This document shows, piece by piece, positions 1-7,527 of a stretch of DNA of 36,875 nucleotides (the first letter of the stretch is position 1; each line of letters starts with the position of its first letter). The notes below the pieces were generated by a model. That model was not told the origin of the DNA. It made no database searches and worked only from the letters and a program-made list of their open reading frames with translations. The position numbers and the translations under genes were made by a program. Source of the DNA: Phycisphaerales bacterium (GTDB lineage Bacteria > Planctomycetota > Phycisphaerae > Phycisphaerales > UBA1924); NCBI GenBank assembly GCA_026647565.1, contig JAPKGU010000015.1:1-36875 (forward strand). Reading direction: 5' to 3'.

Positions 1-16
1 CAGCCCGACGGGACCA

Positions 17-22
17 TAACAT
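17..22 (+). promoter_or_regulatory. Candidate -10 element of trmB (leaderless)
   Basis: TAACAT lies 6 nt before the GTG at 29 and no Shine-Dalgarno is visible. A transcript from this element would begin at or next to the start codon. The -35 region is outside the window. Confidence 0.4.
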
Positions 23-28
23 CCGTTC

Positions 29-817
29 GTGTCCACTCCCGCACCCACCGGACCCGTGCAGAAGTTCGATGATGCCCCCGGCGTCATCGGGGTCGCACGC
101 CACGAGCTGCCGCCGCTGCCGGACTCGATTCTGACCGATCCCGAGAGCGGACGCCTCGATCCGAGAGCGTGGTTCCGCGATCCGACGCTCCCTTTCGAGC
201 TGGAGATCGGCTGCGGCAAGGGCACCTTCATCCTCGAAGAGTCCCGCGCCCGCGCGGATACCAACTTCCTCGGCATCGAGTGGGAGAACGAGTACTACGC
301 CTACTCGGCGGACCGCCTCCGTCGGGTGAACGCCACGAACGCCCGCATGCTCCGCGCCGACGCCACCGAGTTCCTGCGCTGGCGGATGCCTCCGGCGATC
401 GTGCGGGTGATCCACCTTTATTTCAGCGACCCCTGGCCCAAGTCCAAGCACCACAAGAACCGGGTGGTGCAGGACCGATTCCTGGCGGACGCATGGCGGG
501 CGCTGGTCCCGGGAGGGGAGCTCCGCATCGTCACCGACCACTCCGACTACTGGGCGTGGATGGAGGAGCGGTTCGCCCGGTGGACCGCCGCCACGCGAGC
601 GCCCGAGGTTCCCGCCGACATCCGAGTCCCCGCGTTCGAGCGTCTGGAGTACACGAAGACAACCGCCGCGGGAGAGGGCGAACTCGTCGGCACCAACTTC
701 GAGCGCAAGTACCGGCGCGAGGGCCGCCCCTTCCATTCCTGCACGCTGCGAAAGGCACTGACTCACCACAGAGTCACAGAGAGCTCGGAGATGAAGCACA
801 GAGGCCAAAGCACATAG
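29..817 (+). CDS. trmB: tRNA (guanine-N7-)-methyltransferase
   Basis: SAM-dependent enzyme that methylates N7 of guanine 46 in the tRNA variable loop, in the cytoplasm. The SAM-binding glycine motif (EIGCGKG) is at residues 59-65. The family hallmark HLYFSDPWPKSKHHKNR is at about 129-145. The C-terminal GTNFERKYR block is also present. The GTG at 29 follows a -10-like hexamer by 6 nt, which supports this start and a leaderless mRNA. The last 20 or so residues, starting THHRVTESSE, are encoded by a dispersed repeat that begins at 760, so this tail is probably an acquired extension with no role in catalysis. It is followed by queC and queE, also tRNA modification genes. Function is secure; the exact start is less so. 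Confidence 0.93.
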   Translation: MSTPAPTGPVQKFDDAPGVIGVARHELPPLPDSILTDPESGRLDPRAWFRDPTLPFELEIGCGKGTFILEESRARADTNFLGIEWENEYYAYSADRLRRVNATNARMLRADATEFLRWRMPPAIVRVIHLYFSDPWPKSKHHKNRVVQDRFLADAWRALVPGGELRIVTDHSDYWAWMEERFARWTAATRAPEVPADIRVPAFERLEYTKTTAAGEGELVGTNFERKYRREGRPFHSCTLRKALTHHRVTESSEMKHRGQST

Positions 818-931
818 TGGAAAGGCGCACACCAGCCATGCCCGTGCACCACACGATACTTCGTTCTTGAGTCTTGCTTTGCGCCTTTCGTTGTTGTCTC
901 TTTCCGTGTCCTCCGTGCCCCTGTGGTGAGT
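760..931. repeat. Dispersed GACTCACCACAGAG-type repeat, two inverted arms
   Basis: The left arm ACTCACCACAG (761-771) is exactly inverted at 921-931 as CTGTGGTGAGT. Read on the minus strand, the right arm continues as GGGCACGGAGGACACGGA, which is purine-rich like the left arm (GAGTCACAGAGAGCTCGGAG). The element spans the trmB stop and the spacer before queC. It is either one REP/MITE-like element with inverted arms or two convergent copies. A related arm occurs at 20615-20645. Confidence 0.7.
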
Positions 932-954
932 CCTTCTTCTTCTCGACTTTCACG

Positions 955-1689
955 ATGCAACCGCACGTCACACACTCACCCGCCCGCGCCGTCGTCCTCC
1001 TCTCCGGTGGCCTCGACAGCGCGGTCACGCTCGCCGTCGCGCAAGCCCAGGGCTTCACCTGTCACGCCATCTCCTTCGATTACGGCCAGCGCCACCGCGT
1101 GGAACTCGACGCCGCACGCAGGATCGCCGCCCACCTCCGCGCCGCCGACCACCGCATCATCCCGCTCGATCTCCGACTCATCGGCGGCTCGGCCCTCACC
1201 GCCGACATCGACGTTCCCAAGGGCGGCGCCTCTTTTCGCGGCGCCGATCTCCAGAGCGGTGATTCTTCCTCCATCCCCATCACCTACGTCCCCGCCCGCA
1301 ACCTCGTCTTCCTCTCCATCGCACTCGGCCTGGCCGAAGTCGTCGGCGCCCGCGACATCTTCATCGGGGCCAACGCCGTGGATTACTCGGGTTACCCCGA
1401 CTGCCGCCCCGCGTTCATTGAGTCCTTCGAACGCACCGCCAACCTCGCGACCCGAGACGGCGTCGAGGGTCGGCCGTTCCGTGTCCGCGCCCCCCTCATC
1501 GATCTCACCAAGGCCGACATCATCCGGCGCGGCCACGAACTCGGCGTCGATCTCTCGCTGACCACGTCGTGCTACGACCCGGATCCGCGCGGGCTCTCGT
1601 GCGGCACATGCGACTCGTGCGTGATCCGCAAGCGAGGGTTCGCCGACGCGAAGATCGCCGATCCGACCCGGTACGCGGGGGGCACATGA
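955..1689 (+). CDS. queC: 7-cyano-7-deazaguanine (preQ0) synthase QueC
   Basis: Cytoplasmic ATP-dependent enzyme that converts 7-carboxy-7-deazaguanine and ammonia to preQ0, the precursor of queuosine. The PP-loop SGGLDS is at residues 17-22. The zinc site is at the C-terminus with Cys206, Cys216, Cys219 and Cys222. At 244 residues it has normal family length. The frame is open back to 874, but those extra 27 codons are repeat DNA (760-931) and give a Cys/Phe-rich peptide foreign to the family, so the ATG at 955 is preferred. No strong Shine-Dalgarno precedes it. The stop overlaps the queE start as ATGA, indicating translational coupling. Confidence 0.95.
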   Translation: MQPHVTHSPARAVVLLSGGLDSAVTLAVAQAQGFTCHAISFDYGQRHRVELDAARRIAAHLRAADHRIIPLDLRLIGGSALTADIDVPKGGASFRGADLQSGDSSSIPITYVPARNLVFLSIALGLAEVVGARDIFIGANAVDYSGYPDCRPAFIESFERTANLATRDGVEGRPFRVRAPLIDLTKADIIRRGHELGVDLSLTTSCYDPDPRGLSCGTCDSCVIRKRGFADAKIADPTRYAGGT

Positions 1690-2465
1690 CGACGCTTCCG
1701 GCTCAGTCCATGGGCGACTCGTCCCGCGTCCGCATCGCTGAGACCTTCGTTTCCGTGCAGGGCGAGGGCAAACTCACCGGCGTCCCCAGTTGGTTCTGCC
1801 GCGTGAGCGGCTGCAACCTGCGCTGCACCTGGTGCGACACGCCCTACGCGAGCTGGAACCCCGAAGGGCCGACGCGAGCGGTGGCCGATCTCGTCACGGA
1901 GGCGATGGGCCATCACGCGCGAGGAATCCGCCACGCGGTGCTGACGGGCGGCGAGCCGATGCTCTTCGACGCGATGGCCGCGCTCGGGCGCGAACTCGCC
2001 TCACGCGGCATGCACGTCACCTTCGAGACCGCCGCGACGATCTTCCGCCCGATGGCGGAGACCGGCTGCGCGCTCATGAGCATGAGCCCGAAACTCTCAA
2101 ACTCCACGCCGCGCGGCCCCGGCGGCTCGCCCGACCCGCGCGATCCCACGGGCGCATGGGCAACCCGCCACGAAGAGCGCCGCCTCAACATCCCCATCAT
2201 CCAGCAACTGATCGACGCCTATCCCGATCGCCAACTCAAGTTCGTTGTCGCCCAGAACTCAGAGCACACCGACCTCGCCGAGATCGACGCCCTCCTCGCG
2301 CAACTCACCAACCTCGCGCCCAGCGACATCATGCTCATGCCCGAGGGTGTCAAGCCCCCGACGCCCGATCACAAGGCCTGGGTGCTCAACACATGCCTCT
2401 CACGTGGCTGGCGCTACTGCGCCCGACTGCACGTCGACCTGTTCGGGAACAAAAGAGGCACCTGA
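1686..2465 (+). CDS. queE: 7-carboxy-7-deazaguanine synthase QueE (radical SAM)
   Basis: Radical SAM enzyme that contracts 6-carboxy-5,6,7,8-tetrahydropterin to 7-carboxy-7-deazaguanine, the step before QueC. The cluster motif CxxxCxxC is at Cys43, Cys47 and Cys50. The family N-terminus ([17 protein letters not shown]) precedes it and a TGGEPML-type block follows. Length is 259 residues. The ATG at 1686 overlaps the queC stop by 4 bases; an in-frame ATG at 1710 is an alternative. It ends 14 bp from the stop of a convergent gene. With queC it forms a two-gene unit; queD is at 20847. Confidence 0.95.
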   Translation: MTTLPAQSMGDSSRVRIAETFVSVQGEGKLTGVPSWFCRVSGCNLRCTWCDTPYASWNPEGPTRAVADLVTEAMGHHARGIRHAVLTGGEPMLFDAMAALGRELASRGMHVTFETAATIFRPMAETGCALMSMSPKLSNSTPRGPGGSPDPRDPTGAWATRHEERRLNIPIIQQLIDAYPDRQLKFVVAQNSEHTDLAEIDALLAQLTNLAPSDIMLMPEGVKPPTPDHKAWVLNTCLSRGWRYCARLHVDLFGNKRGT

Positions 2466-2479
2466 GCGTCGCCGCCGTG

Positions 2480-3316
2480 TCACGACTTCACCAGCAGGGT
2501 CTCGTTCACGAACTCGCTGCGGTCGACGCGCTCCGAGACGCAGTCCGGGAGCATCAGCGTCAGGCGTGCCGGGTCCTTCAGCTCGATCTCGCCGCAGAGC
2601 TCGTGCTTGCTCTGGCGATACGCCAGCGCCCAATCAACCTGGAACGTGCCGACGGGCATCCCGCGCCTGGTGCGGAGCACGTCGCCCCGGTGCCGCACCC
2701 AGCGGACCATCGCCGCGATCTCGACGGAGACGGGCGTGCCCTGGGCCGCGTGCGAGATCGCGATGGGCTGGTGGATCACGCCGAAGGCACCCGGCTGTGC
2801 GCGAAAGGCGAAGTGGACGTCCCTCGCCCCTTTGTGACTGAAGAAGACCCCGGCGGGCGGACGGATGTGGATGACCGCCTCGCACTCACCCTCGAACCGA
2901 TTCTGGTAGTACAGGGACAACTCGGCCTGCTGCTCCGGCTCGTTCATCGATCCGAGGCGGCTCCCGGTCCCGGAAAGGCCCGATGATGCGAGCCCGGAAG
3001 ACGATGGCGTCGCGCCCGCGGGACGCCTGCTCGACACGCGCAGCACGGGCATGAAGCAAAGCCCGTCCTGCTCGTAGTACTTGCCGCTCCCGATCTCGGC
3101 AAGCTTGTCGGGCATCTTCTCCTCGAGCAGATGGACATAGGCGAGCACGGCCGCGAGCAGGAGCGAGACCGAGAGCGAGCCGTAGCGATGCAGGTCCGTC
3201 GAGGGGGGGATGTGCGTCAACGAGGGGAAGACCGCGACGCACAGCCACGCGAAGGCGCACCAGATCAGCGCGAACGCGAACAGAAGCGTGAGAACGGTGT
3301 TGCGACGCTCGTGCAT
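2480..3316 (-). CDS. Unrecognised membrane-anchored protein
   Basis: I do not recognise this 278-residue protein. Two hydrophobic segments lie at about residues 8-30 and 46-64. A Ser/Gly-rich linker at about 96-120 leads to a mixed-polarity soluble domain at about 130-278. The chosen ATG has a strong Shine-Dalgarno (GGAGG, 7 nt upstream); the longer open frame to 3547 is rejected because the region upstream has the wrong composition. It may be a small sensor or an assembly factor anchored in the inner membrane, but the sequence does not say which. It converges with queE. Confidence 0.75.
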   Translation of the reverse strand: MHERRNTVLTLLFAFALIWCAFAWLCVAVFPSLTHIPPSTDLHRYGSLSVSLLLAAVLAYVHLLEEKMPDKLAEIGSGKYYEQDGLCFMPVLRVSSRRPAGATPSSSGLASSGLSGTGSRLGSMNEPEQQAELSLYYQNRFEGECEAVIHIRPPAGVFFSHKGARDVHFAFRAQPGAFGVIHQPIAISHAAQGTPVSVEIAAMVRWVRHRGDVLRTRRGMPVGTFQVDWALAYRQSKHELCGEIELKDPARLTLMLPDCVSERVDRSEFVNETLLVKS

Positions 3317-3679
3317 GCCTGCCTCCGGGTCCTTGCCGGGAGCGTCGGCGAGCGAGGGCCGGAGGGCGCGACAGAGGAAGCCACACCGGCATCGTGCCGA
3401 CCCACCCGTCGTTCGGGGCGTTCGGGCCTGATCCACGTGCGTCCCGCCGGGTGGAGCGACGGTGCTCGCAAAGGCCACGCGGCGGGGCGATTCCATCCGT
3501 TTCGGGGCGTGTCCGCCCCTTATCGAACAGCATACCAAACCAATCAACCTCGCGATACTGGTTCGGGTTGCATCCCGGGAACGACAACGCCCCCGGACCG
3601 TGCCGGGGGCGCTGGGATCGATCTGTCGCTCCGGAGCCGTTCAGGCCACTCCGCCGGACCTCTTGGCCGGGCCTCTCGG
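3317..3679. other. Intergenic stretch, 363 bp
   Basis: This stretch lies between two minus-strand genes. It holds a strong hairpin at 3588-3611 (listed as a terminator) and a smaller GGGGCG/CGCCCC hairpin at 3504-3519 in the region upstream of the membrane protein. A less GC-rich patch at about 3525-3560 may carry the promoter of that gene, but I cannot fix its elements. No gene is supported here. Confidence 0.5.
3588..3611 (-). terminator. Rho-independent terminator of the TPR/alpha-CTD gene
   Basis: A perfect 9-bp stem (CGCCCCCGG / CCGGGGGCG) with a 6-nt loop. On the minus strand it is followed by TTGTCGTT, a modest T-rich tail. It lies 68 bp past the stop of the gene at 3680-4612. Confidence 0.65.
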
Positions 3680-4612
3680 TCAGGCCTCGAGGGCGCGCAG
3701 GCCAAGCCCGTTCTCGGCCAGGCGTTCCTTCACCTCGGTGAGCGAGGTCGCGCCGAAGTTCTTGACGCCCATCAGCTCCGCCTCGGTGTGGCTCGCCAGG
3801 TCTCCGAGCGTGTGGATGTTGAGAAGCTGCAGGGCCTTCCTTGCACGAACCGAGAGCTGCAGGTCCGAGACCGGCTTGTTCAGCACCGCCTCGCGCCCGG
3901 AGCCCTTCAGCTGCTCCATAATCTGGCGCCGGGCCGCGCGATGCGCGTCCTCGAGGCCCTGCCCGAGGCGAAGGCCCTTGACCTGCAGCATCTTGCGGAT
4001 CTCAACCAGCGAGGACTCGCCGAAGTTCTTGTACGCCAGCAGCTCGGCCTCGGTGATGCGGAGCAGGTCGCCCAGCGTGCGGATGTTCATCTTCTTCAGG
4101 CACGTACGCGCACGCACCGAAAGCTCAAAGTCCGTGACGGGCGTGTCGTACAGGGCGCGACGCTTCATCACGTCGCGCGTGTCGTCCTCTTCGACCACCA
4201 TCTCACGCGCCGCCTGAACGTCCTTCATGTAGAGACGGGCGCGCGGGTGGTTCGGGTTCGTCTCGAGCACCTGGCGCAGGCAACGCTCCGCCCGCACGTA
4301 GTCGCCCTGGTCCTCGTACATGATCGCCAGGTTGATCAGGGCGTTGATCGCCGCCGGCGGCTTCTCGCACACGCGCTCGTACAGGGCGATCGCCTCCTCT
4401 TCTTCGCCGATCCGATCGAGCAGGTACGCAAGCTGAAACATCGCGTCGACGTTCGTCGAATCCGCCTGGAGCGCCCGGCGATACTCGGCGATCGCGCCGG
4501 ACTTGTCGCCCGCATCGGCGATCTGTGCCGCCGCCCGCAAGTGCTTGGTGGCCTGCTCGGCGTTCTTCGTTCCACCGGCGCCGATCACCATGTCCATCGC
4601 GCTGTTGCTCAT
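3680..4612 (-). CDS. TPR protein with two RNA polymerase alpha-CTD-like domains
   Basis: Length is 310 residues. Residues 20-135 are helical TPR-like repeats. Residues 155-221 and 245-308 each resemble the C-terminal domain of RNA polymerase alpha (helix-hairpin-helix). The pattern is PVxDxxLSVRAR..L..xNIxTLGDL..xTEAEL...KNFGxxSLxE. The arginine equivalent to E. coli alpha Arg265, which contacts UP-element DNA, is kept in both (Arg167 and Arg256), as are the NFG residues matching Asn294 and Gly296. The Asn268 position is Thr170 and Lys259. There is no alpha N-terminal domain, so it is not the polymerase subunit. Proteins of this design are known from planctomycetes. DNA or polymerase contact with the TPR as partner-binding module is inference. 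The ATG at 4612 has GGAG 10 nt upstream. Confidence 0.88.
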   Translation of the reverse strand: MSNSAMDMVIGAGGTKNAEQATKHLRAAAQIADAGDKSGAIAEYRRALQADSTNVDAMFQLAYLLDRIGEEEEAIALYERVCEKPPAAINALINLAIMYEDQGDYVRAERCLRQVLETNPNHPRARLYMKDVQAAREMVVEEDDTRDVMKRRALYDTPVTDFELSVRARTCLKKMNIRTLGDLLRITEAELLAYKNFGESSLVEIRKMLQVKGLRLGQGLEDAHRAARRQIMEQLKGSGREAVLNKPVSDLQLSVRARKALQLLNIHTLGDLASHTEAELMGVKNFGATSLTEVKERLAENGLGLRALEA

Positions 4613-4802
4613 GCTGATAACGCTCCAGGCACCGCCCCTTGCGGAGCGAGCTCTATGTTGGCTCTCATTCGTCGCCCACCATCCCGGGCGCGAACACAAC
4701 TCTATGGAGCACCCGGGCGATCCTCCACCGGAACCACCCTCGGAACCTTACAAAGCACGATCAAATCGCCGCCGATCCTCCCGCCCGCGAGGCCGGCGCC
4801 GC

Positions 4803-6317
4803 TCAGTGGGTGTCCGGTGCCGCGCCCGCGGCATGCTGCAGCAGGTCGATCCGCTTCCATCGCCCCATGACGAACCGCACGCACATCGACGACCCCAGCA
4901 GGACGATGTACGCCGAGGCCGCGATCCACGGTCCCAGCGAGCCCAGCTCAGGGAACAGCCAGATCATCGCCCGCCCGCCGAGCACGATGCACGTCCACGC
5001 CAGCACGAGCGTGATGACGCCCGGCCACACCGTGTCGCCGGCGCCGCGGAGCGCGCCGATGATCGTGATGCCCAGGGCGTCGAACAACTGGAAGATCGCC
5101 GCCGCGATCATCACCTCCGAGCCGATGCGGACCAGCTCCGCCCGATGCTCCGCCGTGGCGGAGGGATCGACAAAGAGCGCGATCGCCTCGTGCCTGAAGA
5201 GCACGAACCCGAGCGCGCAGATCCCCATGTAGGCCATCGTGAGCGACACCCCGAGCCATGCGCGCCGCACGGCCAGGTCCGGGCGCTTCATTCCCATGCA
5301 CTTGCCGACCTGCGCCGTGACCGCGATCGACAGCCCGACGGCGGGCATGAACGCCAGGTGCATGTACCGGAGCGAGATCCACCCCGCCGTGTTGTGCACC
5401 TCGCCGAAGTGACCGATCAGAACGGCCATCAGGTACGCCCAGCAGATGATCTCGTTGCCGAGCATCAAGGCGCCGGGCCAGCCCAGTCTGAACAGGTCGC
5501 GCATGTGTCCGGGCGACGGCCTCCACGAGCGACGGGTGCTGTACAGACCGTTGAACTTCCTGCCCAGGAAGCGAGCCATCGGGATCGCAAACTCCGCGAC
5601 CGTGCCGATGACCGTTGCGATCGCGGCCCCCGCGACACCCATGGCCGGAATCCCCAGCGATCGGCACGTCGACGACGTGAACTCAAACCACGGAGTGAGC
5701 ACCGTGCCGACCACGCCCTCCAGACGAGGCGCGTCGGGTCCGTAGATCAGAAAGCAGTTGGCGATCAGGTTCACCGCGTTCCCGGCAAGCACGGCCCCGA
5801 GCACCGTCACGGGCCTGTGCATGCCGTAGAAGTACTGGGCGATGCAGCGGGCCGCGACCGTGAAGAACGAACCTGCCAGCAGGATCCTGGCGTAATCGCT
5901 CTCCATCGCGAGCAGCTCCGGCCCGTGGTCGGTGAGAGTCCTCAGGAGCCAGGGCAGGATCGCCGCGTACGGGAGCATCAGGACCAGCCACGCGACGAGG
6001 CAGATCCACAGCCCAGCCCACGCGTACGCGCTGCCGCGCTCCGCGTGCTTGGCCCCGAGGTTCTGCGAGACATAGGTGTTGACGACGCTGAGCAGGCCCA
6101 TCAGCGTCGCCGTGGGAACCCACGCCGCGACGCCCCCGTTGCCCTGCGCCGCCACATAGACCGGATTCGGTCCGATGCGGGAGACCATCAGACCGTCGAT
6201 GAACTGCATCAGCGTGTACGACGTCATCGTCGCGACCACGGGGCCGGCGATCAGCAGCATCTCCACAAGGGGGGAGCGTTCCCGCCCATCAGCGGGCAAT
6301 GTCGGCGCACTCTCCAT
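4803..6317 (-). CDS. MATE family multidrug/sodium efflux transporter
   Basis: A 504-residue inner-membrane protein with about twelve hydrophobic segments in two pseudo-symmetric halves, as in the MATE family. The N-terminal part (EMLLIAGPVVATMTSYTLMQ, then FIDGLMVSRIG) matches the family start, and VNTYVSQNLGAKH is the usual cytoplasmic-loop block. It would export organic cations or other substrates in exchange for Na+ or H+; the substrate cannot be read. The ATG at 6317 has AGAGG 5 nt upstream. It lies 23 bp after pdxA and is probably co-transcribed with mmsA and pdxA. Confidence 0.88.
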   Translation of the reverse strand: MESAPTLPADGRERSPLVEMLLIAGPVVATMTSYTLMQFIDGLMVSRIGPNPVYVAAQGNGGVAAWVPTATLMGLLSVVNTYVSQNLGAKHAERGSAYAWAGLWICLVAWLVLMLPYAAILPWLLRTLTDHGPELLAMESDYARILLAGSFFTVAARCIAQYFYGMHRPVTVLGAVLAGNAVNLIANCFLIYGPDAPRLEGVVGTVLTPWFEFTSSTCRSLGIPAMGVAGAAIATVIGTVAEFAIPMARFLGRKFNGLYSTRRSWRPSPGHMRDLFRLGWPGALMLGNEIICWAYLMAVLIGHFGEVHNTAGWISLRYMHLAFMPAVGLSIAVTAQVGKCMGMKRPDLAVRRAWLGVSLTMAYMGICALGFVLFRHEAIALFVDPSATAEHRAELVRIGSEVMIAAAIFQLFDALGITIIGALRGAGDTVWPGVITLVLAWTCIVLGGRAMIWLFPELGSLGPWIAASAYIVLLGSSMCVRFVMGRWKRIDLLQHAAGAAPDTH

Positions 6318-6340
6318 CGCATCCTCTTCTCAGCCGCGAC

Positions 6341-7426
6341 TCATCCCGCCGGCGGCACACTTCCAACGCCGCCAGCAAGCCGTATCGCCAGGTCGATCGC
6401 CGCCCCCATGCTCCCCGGATCGGCCTCGCCCCTGCCCGCGATGTCGAACGCCGTTCCGTGGTCCGGGCTGGTGCGGACGGTAGGCAGCCCCAGCGTAACG
6501 TTCACGGCGCGATCGAACGCGAGCAACTTCACGGGGATCAGCCCCTGGTCGTGGTACATCGCGACGACCATGTCATACCGCTTCTTCACCGCGGCGTTGA
6601 AGATCGTGTCGCCAGGGAACGGCCCGGAGCAGTCGATCCCCGCCCCGCGCGCCCGCTCGATCGCCGGCGTGATCGCGCGTGTCTCGTCGTGCCCCAGCAG
6701 CCCCGCCTCCCCTGCGTGCGGGTTCAGCCCGCAGACCGCGATCCGAGGGCGCGCAACGCCCAGCCGCACACACGCATCGTGCCCGAGTCGGATCGTCTCC
6801 AGCACGCGCTCGGTCGTGATCGCTCCTGGAACCTCAGTGAGCGGGACGTGCGTCGTCACGAGGATCACACGCAGCACGCCCGCCTCGAACATCATCGCGG
6901 CACGCGGTGCGCCAAACCTCGCGCCCAGCAGCTCCGTGTGCCCGGGGAACTCCCCGTGCCCCGCGAGCGCCCACGCCTCCTTGCTGATCGGCGCCGTCAC
7001 GATCGCGTCGGCGCGCAGCGGATCGCCCGGCGCACGCCTCGCGTCGGCGATCGCGTCCTCCACCCACCGGAACGACAGCTCGCCTCCGGCTCGTGTGGCG
7101 CGGCGCTCGTGCACGGGAATCGCGGCCCCCGAGTCCCCATCCGTGCCGTCCGAATCAACGAGCACGACATCCGGTCCGCCGGAACCAAGCACGTGCGGGA
7201 GCGCGTACGCCGTCTCCCGCGGCACACGCACCCAGAACGGCTCGGTCCCCGCGCCGCGGGCCGCCGCCAGCATCGCCGCGGACGAGCCGTGGATTCGGAA
7301 GCGAGCGCGAGACCGACGCGCGGGATCCGCGAGCGCCTTCATCACGACCTCGGGACCGATCCCGCTGGGATCGCCCATGCTGATCGAAACAAGCGGGCGC
7401 GGTGGATGGGGAACGGACGCGGGCAT
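6341..7426 (-). CDS. pdxA: 4-hydroxythreonine-4-phosphate dehydrogenase PdxA
   Basis: NAD-dependent cytoplasmic enzyme of the DXP-dependent vitamin B6 pathway. It oxidises 4-phosphohydroxy-L-threonine, and the product condenses to pyridoxine 5'-phosphate with PdxJ. Family blocks are visible: SMGDPSGIGPEV near the N-terminus, GLNPHAGE and AMYHDQGLIPVK in the middle, and TVRTSPDHGTAFDIAG toward the end with the metal-binding histidines. Length is 361 residues. I chose the ATG at 7426 because a TATCAT hexamer sits 5 nt upstream and the protein then starts close to the conserved core; 7459 is an alternative. Paralogues acting on other substrates exist, but this sequence looks canonical. Confidence 0.93.
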   Translation of the reverse strand: MPASVPHPPRPLVSISMGDPSGIGPEVVMKALADPARRSRARFRIHGSSAAMLAAARGAGTEPFWVRVPRETAYALPHVLGSGGPDVVLVDSDGTDGDSGAAIPVHERRATRAGGELSFRWVEDAIADARRAPGDPLRADAIVTAPISKEAWALAGHGEFPGHTELLGARFGAPRAAMMFEAGVLRVILVTTHVPLTEVPGAITTERVLETIRLGHDACVRLGVARPRIAVCGLNPHAGEAGLLGHDETRAITPAIERARGAGIDCSGPFPGDTIFNAAVKKRYDMVVAMYHDQGLIPVKLLAFDRAVNVTLGLPTVRTSPDHGTAFDIAGRGEADPGSMGAAIDLAIRLAGGVGSVPPAG

Positions 7427-7431
7427 TGGAG

Positions 7432-7437
7432 ATGATA
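7432..7437 (-). promoter_or_regulatory. Candidate -10 element of pdxA (leaderless)
   Basis: TATCAT on the minus strand, five of six matches to TATAAT, 5 nt before the ATG at 7426. No Shine-Dalgarno is present. It could give pdxA its own leaderless transcript inside the mmsA-pdxA-MATE unit. Confidence 0.4.
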
Positions 7438-7527
7438 TGGATGGAGCTGTCACGCCCATCGCAAACGATCAGCGTCCTGCCCTCATGCGCGCCGCTCGTG
7501 CTTCGCTTCTGGCTGTCTTGAATCCTC

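Noticed and set aside
874-954. Upstream extension of queC by 27 codons
   Set aside because: It is translated repeat DNA (Cys/Phe-rich) and is not found in QueC proteins.
760-954. Possible preQ1 riboswitch before queC
   Set aside because: The spacer is repeat DNA and shows no preQ1 aptamer features.
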